Below, in pieces: positions 25,773 through 36,979 of a DNA stretch of 64,000 bases. Position numbers and translations under genes: made by a program. The first letter of the stretch is position 1; each line of letters opens with the position of its first letter. This DNA comes from Typhlomys cinereus. Taxonomy: Eukaryota; Chordata; Mammalia; Rodentia; Platacanthomyidae. The notes under the pieces are model-generated. The model did not search any database, was not told the DNA's origin, and was given only the letters and a program-made list of their open reading frames with translations. Where the stretch lies: NCBI GenBank assembly GCA_023101885.1, contig JALPQD010000016.1, positions 9,239,634-9,303,633 of the forward strand. The letters are read 5' to 3'.

Positions 25773-25800
25773 ATTATTTATCCTTTTCTGAAGTCCAGTG

Positions 25801-25823
25801 TTTTTTTTTTTTTTTTTTTTTTT
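25801..25823. repeat. Poly(T) run
   Basis: 23 consecutive T, directly right of the MaLR LTR. No adjoining SINE or L1 body is recognised. Confidence 0.9.
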
Positions 25824-25839
25824 GTTTTTGAGAATTCAG

Positions 25840-26679
25840 GGAACCTGTTACTTAAATTTCAGCCTGTGGTCATACGGAGAAAATTCAAGTCCACTAGTCC
25901 CAGCTGTATAGGCCCTGATTTTATGACCAGACCAAATAACAGTGCCTCTCAGTTCTCTACTCTTTTCTGCAAAAATAGAAATTTCTTTTAATCCTTCAGT
26001 TTAGTTTTATAAAGAAAAGGAAGATAACACATAGAATATTTTCCTAGTTTTGAAATCTTTCCAAATGCCAGGCTAGTGGGTATAGGTGATGTAATTAGTA
26101 ATAAAATCATAGTCACCATTTTGAATAAAATACCATTCCCCACAACCAGGCCAAGTATATATGAATTTGTTTAGCAACAGATTTCTTATATACTTGATTA
26201 GGACTCATTTTCAGTGTAGCACTTGTGATGGTATATTTACATATCTGTTTAGAATGGGCATGCATGTAGCAATAATGGAAAAGTCAAATTTAGATGGTGC
26301 TAAGATAGTTTGCAGTGTTATGGAATTTTCTGGTGCTGAGGAAAGTTTAACCTGATTGGTTCTCTAATCAGGCAGAGGTGACTAGCACCTCTGGGAATAG
26401 TGCTTGGAATCTCATTACTGCTTTTAGCTAGTTGGTCTTCTGTTCCCTGAATGTTCGAAGACTTTAGACATTTCTTTTCTGGTTTTATTTTCATTGCAAT
26501 AGCTTCCTCTTTTTTTATTTTTGACCCTCATACCAAAGACCTGAAGAAAATTTTGTCTGTGGGCAAACATGAAAACATGAGGCAACATCCTTCTTCCAAT
26601 GAGAACTCATGCTTGTTTGACTTTTATCCTGATTATGTCTAGAGAAGTTTGTAGGTAATATAGAGCCAGAAAATAAGAT
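25840..26679. other. Unique AT-rich DNA
   Basis: No gene or confident repeat seen. Open frames at 26161-26355 and 26451-26642 look like chance. Confidence 0.5.
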
Positions 26680-26703
26680 TTGCATCAGCCAATTGTTTTT
26701 TGG

Positions 26704-26742
<39 letters not shown>

Positions 26743-27293
26743 TTTTTTTTTTTTTTTTATTTCTACTCATACAACCTTAACGGATACACCGGTCCCCTCC
26801 CTTTCTCCAACCACCCTGTGCCCCCCTCCCCTCCCCTCCCCTCTCCCTCCTCATCCCCCAGTGCCTCCCCCCCCAATCCCCGGAGAATCCTTTAATGTGC
26901 ATGCCAGACTCTCCTCTGGGTCCTCCTCTCCGATGAGGTGCAAGTATCCAGTGGCATTTCCCAGAATCCTTTCCTGTGTTCCCCTTAAGCATAGGAACAC
27001 TACTGTGGCTGTCAATCCCTTGCCTCCAAGGATCTTAGTGCCTTTACCAAATGCTAGAATTTGAGGGGTCAATAGTGTGTTGGACATTGCACAGGGCATG
27101 CAAAGTCCAATTATGATTGCTTTGGCCCTAACTTGTGTGGAGTATCTTGCATATCATTGCTCCTCCCATCCTTGTGCTCTTTCAATCTTATCGCCCCCTT
27201 TTCGGCAAATTTCCCTGAGCTTCTGAATGGGGAGAGATTAGGCTGGCCTAGTTCCAGGTAGTTGATATAGAATCTCTTGCATCAGCCAATTGT
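26680..27293 (-). mobile_element. 5'-truncated LINE-1 with 17-bp target-site duplication
   Basis: The L1 body, 26697-27276, is only 3' UTR. It begins on the plus strand with a (TTTA)n/poly(T) tail, then the pyrimidine-rich complement of the G-rich 3' UTR (26795-26880), then sequence nearly identical to 32225-32600. The perfect 17-bp repeat TTGCATCAGCCAATTGT at 26680-26696 and 27277-27293 defines both ends and implies a fairly recent insertion. Confidence 0.95.
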
Positions 27294-27428
27294 ATAGAGT
27301 ATAAGTATAAGTCGAGATCAAGTAATTAAAGAGGCAAAGAGGGAAACTACTCAAGGAAAATAAACCAGAAAAGGCTGCTTCATTTAGAAATGAAACTTTG
27401 CATGCTATATGAGGGTAATCACTTTATT

Positions 27429-27464
<36 letters not shown>

Positions 27465-27512
27465 TCTCTCTGTGTGTGTGTATGTGTGTGTGAGAGAGAG
27501 AGACAGAGAGAG
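27429..27512. repeat. (TG)n / (GA)n compound microsatellite
   Basis: A pure TG run to 27462, an interruption, a second TG run, then GA repeats. The open frame over it is low-complexity. Confidence 0.95.
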
Positions 27513-28096
27513 TGTGCAATATTTATGTTTGCAGTAAGGAATATTCACTCATATTGGGCATTTGGAGAGGAGTATTTACATTATGGTTTTATGTCATGGT
27601 ATCCCAGAAAACAGTCTACTAGAAATTTACTATAGAATTCAGTTGCTGGGAAAAACCTTCAGAAAGAATATTCCTCTGTTCCAGTAAAGACAAATAACCA
27701 GCCATCTTTCCATTTTCCCTTGGTTTCCATGAAGAAAGGAATCCAAAGCTCAAGTATAGATACTTTATTCTGTATAGCTAGTATGCTGCTATTTTTCTGG
27801 TGGCCTTGATTTTGTTCTATTTCTATTCTTTCTTCCTTTTGCTATATAGCACTTAAGATTCATATCAGAAAGAGATTATGTATTTTATTAATAAGTTTGT
27901 CTTCCTCGTTAATAATCCTGCAAATAACAATTCTAGCAGCCCACATTTTGAAACAATTCTATAACTTTTACTGTTCTATTATTTTCTATTTTAAGTATTA
28001 GAATGGTTACATTGCTGCTTGGGGGTTTTACCCTCAATTCTAAGAAGCATTTATATCTGTGTTTTTATGATAGGAATTTATTGTTATCATTGTCAT
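27513..28096. other. Unique AT-rich DNA
   Basis: I see nothing recognisable here. Confidence 0.5.
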
Positions 28097-28525
28097 GGTT
28101 GGGCACAGGTGTCAAACTGACTGGTGAATGTTTGAGCTCTGAGCACATTTGTAGAGAATTAGTGATTGAGTGAAGCCCAGAGCAAACCTGCAAGAGATTG
28201 TCTAGCTGATGGGAAGGCCCAGTCCAGGGTAGGTGGGACTGGGCCCTGAACAGGTGAATAAAATACAGAGAGCTGGTTGAGGAAATTGGCATCCTTGTAT
28301 ATACTCGGCTAGACATGCTGGTCTGGCAAGTAAGGAATGTATTTCTCTCAGTTGTTATGTAGTGATGGTGTGGCCAGTTCCCTTGGCCCTTGGGTTGGTG
28401 CATGCTCTCCAGTCAAGCTGGACTATGAACTGTAACCAGTAATCACAAGAGATGATAAAACCCTTGTTCCTTTAAGCAGTTTGATGGTCATTTATCAGCA
28501 ACTATGCAAGTGAACTGCAACAATC
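28097..28525 (+). mobile_element. ORR1-like MaLR LTR
   Basis: Landmarks: 'ggtgtcaaactgactgg', 'ggaaggcccagtccaggg', 'acagagagctggttgagg', 'gtgatggtgtggccag', 'ggactatgaactgtaacc', 'tgaactgcaacaatca'. The order matches a plus-strand ORR1 LTR with its own promoter and polyadenylation region decayed. Confidence 0.7.
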
Positions 28526-29365
28526 ATCATTACTATGATCATTATTTGCAGTGTGAAAGGCCAAACCTAGGGCTGTGCACAGCATTCATTTTACCTGGCC
28601 ATATGTAAAGGTTATTGAGCAATGCTTTTAATATTTGTGTCAAGAACACTCTTATGAAATATCTGAATAGGTTCCAGAAGAGTCTATTCTCAGTGAGAGT
28701 TTTTCATAAAATTGATGTACACACTTCCTTGCAATTCTGTACAATATTTATGGATGTGGTACAATCTAGCTACACATTAGTTTTGTGTACATGATGACCT
28801 GTATATTCTTGGAATTAATCACTCTTGGAGTGAATAATGACTTCAGTTTTATTGGTTAATTCCTGATGTATATGGATATATACTATTGGCTTTGTAATTA
28901 TTTTAGGGAAATGTTGAATAACTGAATTTCTCCATTGATCAGATTTCAAAGCAAATTTGATTGCATTTAATCTTTCAAAAATGATCGATTATTTTTTGTT
29001 TGCTAGAATTATGATTTTATGAGTTGAGATGCTTAAGTTTTTTAGGCCATTTTATATGTTAACTTAGTGTTATATATACATGATCCTGCTCTTTTGAGTG
29101 AGGTACCAAAAGCAAGTTGACTCCACATAAACTTGTTTCTTTGAAAGCTTCTGTCATCTCATCATGAAACAGCATGAGCGAGGCAGGTTCTCTCCAATGA
29201 GAAATGGTAGCAATAGACCAAATGCTGTGGTTGGATTGACAGACATGGTTCCAGTAATTCAGAGTTTCTAGGCCTGTCCAGCAGGAAGAGTTAAAAAGTT
29301 TCATTTTGTTTTAAAGGTTCAGTCACACTAATGTTTTGTTTTGTATAACATTTCTTTAGTTTGAA
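28526..29365. other. Unique AT-rich DNA
   Basis: No gene or confident repeat. The 81-codon minus frame at 29059-29304 has no family resemblance that I recognise. Confidence 0.45.
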
Positions 29366-29366
29366 A

Positions 29367-29397
<31 letters not shown>

Positions 29398-29448
29398 CAC
29401 ACACACGCACACACACACACACACATACACACACACACACACACACAT
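29366..29448. repeat. (CA)n microsatellite
   Basis: About 80 bp of CA with scattered G and T substitutions. It has no SINE flanks on either side. Confidence 0.95.
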
Positions 29449-32018
29449 AATATCTTTTTTCCCAAGTTGAAAACTTGGTTTCAGCAGTAATTGAATAAAC
29501 AGTAATTTTTTTCTATAACTCCCCTCCTTACATAATAATGTTACCATAACAACACCTAGGCTATCACTCCCAATATGATTACTAAAATGTATTTTGAGAA
29601 TTTGTTTTTGTAATCTTTTTGCCTTAGGGTACATTGTACCAGAAAAAGTGTTGCAAAATTCTGTGTTTTATAGGCTCTTGGAGGAATGTGCTGAAGTCAG
29701 GATACTTAATTACATATTCTTATGTTTTCCTTTACTTCTGATTGTGTAAATTTTTAATAATTAAATTATGTTTTATAACTTTGTGAGATATTTACATGCT
29801 CCATAGTCAAATCATAGGACAAAGTGTATTCAAAGCAGTTTACACTAGTCCACTGTGTCCTTATCTTCCTACCCTATAGGTTATTCATGTTTTGTGTGTC
29901 CTATGCTTCAATGTAAAAAAAAATTGTGTGTGTCTGACCACTGTCATGTACAATTTTCCTAGTACTTTATATAAAGTGACCTCAGTTGGTGAAATTTCCT
30001 ACCCCCAGAATTTTAAAAATCACATCAACTGCTGAAATAAATGGTTCTGTGCATCAATTCAAATTATTTTTACTTGCATATCTTTTAGTATCTTTCAGTG
30101 TTGAAATTTCCAAATTAAAGAGTAAATGCACATTTCATTTTGTTACCATCACTCAATTCTCCTCTTCTTGCTCATGTTCCTCCACTATGTATACAGTTCA
30201 AGTCTTCAGTGACTCATGGCAATGGAGATGTACCAAGCATTGTCTAAAAGAAAAAGTCAGTCATATAAGCTACAGATTCTTCTCAACACCTTGAAGCTGT
30301 ATCATCTCACAGATTTCATATCTGTGATAGTTATCTTTCTTACTCTGTCTCCAACTATGGTCTGACATCTCCAAAAAGATCTGGGCTTAGCTTTGTCAGA
30401 GTGTTTGCTACATTGTGCCTTTACTATGGTGCTTCTAAGCTGTTGTACGCTCACTTGATGGTTTTGGCCATGGCACTTTTACATCAGTACTTAATACTCA
30501 GTCATGCACTGCATAAGAAACTAATACCTGAATAGAAACCTTGTGACTGAGGAAGGCAGTATAAGTGATTACCACCCCCTTTTTCAAGATCAGTGCATTG
30601 ATTGCAGCAGATGGTCTGTACACTAGACCATCCTTAAAATTATATGACTTTGTGTCTACATGGGCCTCATTAAGTGACTGAAGTGCTGAATCATGGAACA
30701 ATTTCAGGAAACAAATACACAGCTTCCATCCTGTTCCTAATAGAAGTATGCCAATGTAATGCTTGCCTCTGCTGAAGATGGAATTGTACAGAAAGTTACA
30801 GTAGCTGCCATCTGCTAATTTCAGACATGGAATTCTTAATGTGTTGTGGCAGGGGACTACTTTTTCTTATTATCTGAGTTCATAGTTATCAACTAAATCA
30901 AGCAAAAGCTACATTTTATTAATTCTAGATTTATTTATATCCAAAAGTACATGAGGTGTTACTATTTTTATTAACTAGGATCATATTCTTGAAATACAAG
31001 TGAATAATATAAAACACACACTTGCTAGAAGAAAAAGAAAAAAAATTAAAGAACAGCTGTTTAGTTAGAATTTAGATTAAGCAAATTTGGTTTGAGAGGA
31101 GAGGAGGGCCCAGAGGAGAGTTGTCCTACGAAATTTGACGGGTAACACAAGTAACTATATTTCAGTGTTTGAATATTTGAAAGTATGGATATAAATTTCT
31201 ATATATTTCATAGTCTAAAGATTACATATGATCAGATTTATGAGATGTTTTGACTCTTTTTACCTAAAGTAGTTTATTCTCTAATCCCATCTAGAGATGT
31301 TTTTTTCTTATAAAGTTTTAACCCTGTCATTGGAATGACTATATTTTCCTAAACATGGCAAGCATTATCTATTTCCACACAAATTCCATTAGTATTTTGT
31401 CTTTCATCATTAATTCCTGATATTAAGCACAGAACATATGATGGCACAATAGACACCGTCTAGTTTGAGATGGCTTCCAACTCCTTAATGACAGAGGGAC
31501 TTGCAAAGTGTGAGTGGGGAGAGGAGCCTTGTGACTAATGTGACTAATGGTTTATTATCCCTGACGACTTCTGAGCCTGCTTCCTTGTTGGCAGTATAGA
31601 CCAAATGAAACTCATGTTTTTGGGACTCTTGAGGGGTTATGCTGGCTTTAACATGTAATGTGTCCCAGCGATAGACATTATTTCCTGACTATCTACTTCC
31701 ACACATACTAGATGATTACATATCTTCACCTTTTATCAGGTAGCTCAGGAAGCTGCCCAAAGGTATTATATAATATCCTCAAGAGGAAAAACATATCTTT
31801 TCATTATGTTAAGGGCTGAAAATCCAAGATCATAGGGACAATAGAGTCATGTTTTAATAAAGACTTTATTTCTGAATCACATACTGTTACCTTCTCTCTG
31901 AGTCTTCACCTAGAATGGGAAAGAAAAGGGGCGGAGAAAGATAGAAAATGAGTTTAAGGAACAGAGATTGAGTTTAAGAAAGAGAAATTCGAGTCCACAT
32001 GGAGTGATCACATGACTC
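29449..32018. other. Unique AT-rich DNA
   Basis: 2.5 kb with no gene or confident repeat recognised. Open frames near 29986-30294 (plus) and 30498-30701 (minus) lack motifs. Confidence 0.45.
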
Positions 32019-32031
32019 CCTGGTTCTTTTT

Positions 32032-32068
32032 TTAAAACATTTATTTATTATTATTTATTATTATTGTA

Positions 32069-32106
<38 letters not shown>

Positions 32107-33097
32107 GAACTTTAACAGGTTTACCAGTCCCCACCCTCCCTCCAACCTCCCACCGCCCTGTGCCCCCTCCCCTTCCCCCTCCCTCCCCATTCCACAGTAC
32201 CTCCCCTTCCCATACCGGGAGCATCCTCTAATGTGCATGCCAGACTCTCCTCTGGGTCCTCCTCTCCAATGAGGTGCAAGGATCCAGTGGCATTTCCCAG
32301 AACCCTTTCCTGTGTTCCCCTTAAGCATAGGAACACTACTGTGGCTGTCAATCCCTTGCCTCCAAGGATCTTAGTGCCTTTAGCAAATGCTAGAATTTAA
32401 GGGGTCACTAGTGTGTTGGACATTGCGCAGGGCATGCAAAGTCCAATTATGATTGCTTTGGCCCTAACTTGTGTGCAGTATCTTGCATATCGTTGCTCCT
32501 CCCATCCTTGTGCTCTTACAATCTTAATGCCCCCTCTTCCGCAAATGTCCCTGAGCTTCAGGATGGGGAGAGATTAGTCTGGCCTAGTTCTAGGTGGTTG
32601 ATATAGAGTCTCTGAAGTTCTGGATTATGGTTTGTTGATTTTCTTTTGCAGTTTTGCTGCTCCTGCAATGCCCTTAACTCCATCCTGGTGGGCATTGTAT
32701 GTCACCCCCTGGCCAGAGACAAAAAGCTGTTAAACTAGAGTCTTGTGATAAAAGCACATTCAAAGGTAGATGTAATAAAAGTGGGAAACCACAGTGAGGG
32801 AGGGGTCTATCACCCATTTGCAAAATGGTTACTTATTATCTGCCAGACTATAAGCCCTCCTCTTCTGGTGAGATCATACCCCCTCAGTAGTAAATGATCA
32901 GGAACGAAAGTCTGTGAACTTAATCAGATGTCTCATTACTTATTTGTGTCCTTGATGGAAGCCTATTTTCTCTGCTGTAACATGGTCCTCTCTCCTTGTT
33001 TCTGGTGTGGCCCTCCTGTTCACAATCCTTGCAATTACTGTGGATAATACAGAGATTTATCTTTGAGTGTCTCTAAGTGGGCTGGGTGGGTTTGGTA
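32032..33097 (-). other. LINE-1 3' UTR and tail
   Basis: Runs from after the ORF2 stop to an (AAT)n-rich tail (plus-strand ATT array 32046-32105). A C-rich plus-strand block at 32125-32220 is the complement of the G-rich 3' UTR tract. The same tract recurs in the truncated copies at 771-1799, 26697-27276 and 52005-52490. This shared 3' end identifies those copies as relatives of this element. Confidence 0.85.
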
Positions 33098-33838
33098 CTA
33101 GGAGCCACCTATTAGGAAGTATATACGGTGCTTAATTTTCTGGGTCTGGGATACTTCACTTAATATAATTGTTTCTAATTCCATCCATTTCCCGGCAAAT
33201 TCCAGTAATTCATCATTTTTGATGGCTGAGTAATACTCCATTGTATAGATGTACTACTGTTTCCTTATCCACTCGTCAACTGCTGGACATTTGGGTTGAT
33301 TCCATGACTTTGCTATTATAAACAGTGCTGCTATGAACATAGTCATGCTTGTGCTATCAAGGTGAATTTTTTCTGTATGGAGGATTATTCCAAAAAGTAG
33401 AATCACAGGGTCATATGGCATTTAAATCTTTAATTTATTTAGGAATCTCCAGACAGCTCCCCAGAGTGGCTGTATGAGCCTGTATTCCCACCAGCAATGT
33501 GGGAGAGTTCCCTTCTCGTCACATCCTCTCCAGCATTAGGTGTTCTTTGTATTGTGGATTTTTGCCATTCTGACCGGGGTGAGATGATATCTCAAGGAAG
33601 TTTTGATTTGCATTTTCCTGATGGCTAAGGATGTGGAGCATTTTTAAAAATATTTGTTAGACATTTTAATTTCATCCCTGGTAAAGTTTCTTTTAAGTTC
33701 CAGTGCCCATTTTTTAATTGGGCCATTTGTTTCCTTAGTGTTTAGTTTTCTAAGTTCTTTGTGCACTCTGGATAATAGATCTCTATCAGATATGTGGTTA
33801 GTGAAGATTTTCTCCCATTCCATGGGTGGCCTTTGTGC

Positions 33839-35131
33839 TCATGTTACAATCTCTTTATCTGAACAGAAGCTCTTTAATTTCACAAGATCCCAAATGTTGA
33901 GAGTTGGTAGCAGTGACTGTGCTATTGGATGTCTGTTTAGGAAATGTTGTCCTAGCCCAATCAGCTCAAGGGAGTTCCCTATCCTTTCAACTATGGTTTT
34001 TATAGTCTCTGGCCTTACATCGAGGACCTTGATCCATTTGGAATTAATTCTTGTACATGGTGACAAGTACGGGTCCAGCTTTAATCTTCTGCATGTGGAG
34101 ATCCAGTTTTGCCAGCACCATTTGTTGAAGATGCTGTTCTTTTTCCATTGGATTTTTTGGTCCCCTTTGTCAAAGATCAAATGGCTGTAGTTGTGTGGGC
34201 TTATATCTGAGTCTTCAACCCTAATCCATTGATCTGTGTGTCTATTTTGGAGCCAGTACCAGGCTGATTTTACAACTGTGGATTTGTAGTATAGACTAAG
34301 ATTTGGTATGGTGATACCTCCAGCAGTGTTTTTGTTACTCAGGATTGTCTTTGCTATGCTGGGTCTTTTGTGCCTCCATATGAATTTTGAGATTGTTTGG
34401 TCAACCTCTTTAAAGAATTGCTTTGGGATTTTAATTGGTATAACATTGAATTTGTATATTGCGTTTGGTACGATGGTCATTTTTACGATGTTGAATCTCC
34501 CAATCCAGGAATACGGGAGGTCTTTCCACCTTCTGGTGTCTTCTGCAAATTCTTTCTTGAGGGTTTTAAAGTTTTCATTGTAAAGGTCTTTTACCTCCTT
34601 GGTTAGCTTTATACCAAGGTATTTCATTTTTTTAGGGGTTATAGTAAATGGGATTGTTTCTCTCAGGGCTTTTTCACTTATTTCATTCTGGGCATATAGG
34701 AAGGTCACTGATTTTTGTACATTTATTTTGTATCCTGCCACCCTGCTGAACTTCTCAATTAGTTCCAGGAGCTTCCTGGTGGAGTTTTTGGGATCCCTCA
34801 GGTATAAGATCATGTCATCTGCAAATAGGGATAGCTTGACTTCTTCCTTGCCGATTTCAATCCCTTTTATGTCCCTTTCTTTTCTTATGGCTTCAGCTAA
34901 GACTACAAGTACAATATTGAATAGAAGTGGTGAGAGTGGACAGCCTTGTCTGGTTCCTGATTGAAGTGGGAATGCTTCAAGTTTTTCCCCATTGAGTATA
35001 ATCCTTGCTGAAGGCTTGTTGTATACATCTTTTATTATATTAATAAAAGTTCCTTCCATTCCAACTATCTCTAGGGTTTTGATCATAAAAGGCTGTTGGA
35101 TCTTGTCAAAAGCTTCTTCTGCATCTATCAA
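33839..35131 (-). pseudogene. ORF2 segment 4: RT catalytic palm, thumb and C-terminal part
   Basis: A 430-codon open frame, the longest in the window. Motif [10 protein letters not shown] lies near residues 2-10, the [12 protein letters not shown] block at 61-72 and catalytic FADD at 103-106. The thumb contains YLGIKLTK and [10 protein letters not shown], and further on [10 protein letters not shown] and [10 protein letters not shown], all L1 signatures. The annotated first codon is TTG; the true frame extends upstream to about 35228 ([11 protein letters not shown]). It terminates at KEIVT before the Cys domain. Confidence 0.93.
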
Positions 35132-35229
35132 GAGTATCTTGTGGTCTTGGACTTTGGACTGGTTTATATGATGAATTACATTTATTGATTTGTATATGTT
35201 GAACCAACCTTGTGTGCCTGGGATAAAGC

Positions 35230-35679
35230 CTATTGATCCCCGTGAATGATCTTTTTGATGTGTTTTTGAATCCGATTTGCTAAGACTTTGTTGAGAATCT
35301 TTGCATCTGTGTTTATCAGAGAGATTGGCCTATAATTTTCTTTTTTAAGTGTATCTTTATTAGGTTTTGGGATTAAGATGATATTAGCTTCATAGAAGGG
35401 ATTAGGTAGTGCTCCTTCCTTTGCTATTTGATGGAACAGTTTAAGGAGTATTGGTGTTATTAGCTCCTTAAATGGTAGAACTCTGGTAGAACTCTGGTAG
35501 AACTCTGTGCTGAATCCATCTGGTCCAGGACATTTTTTGGTGGGAAGATTAGAGGTTACTTCCTTGATTTCATAATATGTTATAGGACTATTTAAATAAT
35601 TCACCACTTCCTGATTCAATTTAGGTAAGTTGTGTTTAATTAGGAATTCATCCATCTCTTTCATGTTGTCAAATTTCAC
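35230..35679 (-). pseudogene. ORF2 segment 3: reverse transcriptase fingers
   Basis: 149 codons carrying [12 protein letters not shown] and NYRPISLIN, conserved N-terminal RT blocks. An 11-bp unit (TGGTAGAACTC on plus) is repeated three times at 35473-35505 and adds residues SSTRVLP where related elements have a shorter loop. The frame ends after HGDQ at a 1-base deletion. Confidence 0.9.
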
Positions 35680-35836
35680 AAGGTATACGTTTTTGAAATA
35701 TGATGTTATAATTCTCTGGCTTTCTTGGGTTTCAGTAGTGATAACTCCATTTTCATTTCTAATTTTGTTAATTTGGGTTTTCTCTCTCTTGCCTTTGGTT
35801 AATTTAGCTAGGGGTGTATCAATCTTATTGATTTTT

Positions 35837-36478
35837 TCAAAAAACCATCTTTTTGACTGGTTTGATTTTCTGTATCTTTTTCCTAATCTCAGTGTTGGAT
35901 ATTTCTCCCCTTATTTTGCTAATCTCCTCTCTTCTGAGGAGATTATTATTGTTATTGTTATTGTTATTTATTGTTATTGCATTGTTATTTATTTTCTGAC
36001 GTTTCCATTTTTTGATGTAGGCATTAAGAGCTATGAACTTACCTCTTAGGACAGCTTTCATTGTGTCCCAGAGATTTTGGTAAGTTGTATTTTCATTATC
36101 GTTCACTTTCAGGAAACCTTGAATTTCCTTTTTAATTTCTTCCTGAATCCAGTTCTCATTCAGCATCATATTGTTAAGTTTCCAGGAGTTAGTGTATTTT
36201 CTGTTGTTTGTTGTGTTGTGGATGTCAAGCTTTAGGCTATGGTGGTCTGATAGGGCACAGGCTAGAATTTCAACTTTCTTGTATATGTGGAAATTAGTTT
36301 TGTGGCCCAATATGTGGTCTATTTTGGAGAAAGTTCTGACTTCTACTGAGAAAAATGTGTATTCTTTGGTGCATGGATGAAAAGTTCGATAGAGATCTGT
36401 ATGGTCCATTTCTCTAAGGGTTGGATTAAGTTCCAAAGTATCTCTGCTATGTTGAGATGGCGGTGTTGAAGTCTCCAA
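35837..36478 (-). pseudogene. ORF2 segment 2: endonuclease C-terminus and linker
   Basis: 213 codons in a frame different from segment 1. It has TEYTFFS-like [17 protein letters not shown] and SDHHSLKL, the last carrying the catalytic His pair of L1 endonucleases. The linker includes a run of Asn codons from an AAT/AAC microsatellite at 35941-35998, with no break in frame. The first codons are shadow sequence from before the frameshift. Confidence 0.88.
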
Positions 36479-36488
36479 GAATTATTAT

Positions 36489-36902
36489 TTAGGGGTTGAT
36501 TTCTCGCTTTAGTTGCTGTAGGGTTTTCTTAATGAATGTGGAGGGGCCTGTATTAGGTACATATATGTTCAGTATTGTGAAGTCTTCTTGTTGAATTGTA
36601 CCTGTGTCTAAAATGTAGTATCCATCTGTGTCTCTGATAATTTTTTTTGGTTTGAAGTCCACTTTGTCTGAGAGCATAATGGCTACCCCTGCCTGTTTCC
36701 TGGTTCCATTAGCTTGCAAAATTTTGGACCATTCTTTCATTTTTAGGATGTGCCTATCTTTTGTGGTGAGTTGAGTTTCCTGAAGGCAGCAGATTGATGG
36801 GTTGTGGTTTTTAATCCAAGTTTGTAATCTGTGTCTCTTGATTGGTGAGCTAAAACCATTGACATTTAATTTTATAATGGAGAAATTTTTAATTTTGGAC
36901 AT
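36489..36902 (-). pseudogene. ORF2 segment 1: N-terminal endonuclease
   Basis: 137 codons from the ORF2 start, in frame. Contains the AP-endonuclease-like Asn (NVNG) and Glu (QET) residues and an AGVAIMLSDKVDF stretch typical of L1 endonucleases. It ends at TAA directly before the GDFN catalytic segment, so any product would lack Asp and the downstream His. Confidence 0.9.
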
Positions 36903-36979
36903 TTTTATGTTTAGTGGATTTTGTAAGCGTATTGTTTGACATTTATGTTTTGGTGGTATTATACTTGCCTTCTGTCCTC

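Larger units (their letters stand above)
33098..36902 (-). pseudogene. LINE-1 ORF2 (endonuclease, reverse transcriptase, Cys domain), broken
   Basis: ORF2p nicks target DNA and reverse-transcribes L1 RNA in cis. The reading frame spans about 3.8 kb (about 1,268 codons), normal for the family. The endonuclease starts at 36902 with LNVNG (Asn15) and QET (Glu42). GDFN is encoded near 36470, and [10 protein letters not shown] and SDHH follow in a shifted frame. The reverse transcriptase shows [41 protein letters not shown] and the catalytic FADD (about 34810-34825). C-terminal motif CWRGC...HCWWEY near 33475-33530 has Tyr where the last Cys should be. Lesions: a stop and frameshift at about 36440-36490, a 1-nt deletion near 35229 between GDQ and GFIPG, a frame change after about 33840, and a stop within the last 60 codons. 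The protein ends IYFLIGGS at 33098. Confidence 0.93.

Noticed and set aside
33654..34190. 178-codon plus-strand frame and other plus-strand frames over 33.6-38.0 kb
   Set aside because: They are antisense shadows of the L1 ORF2 and ORF1.
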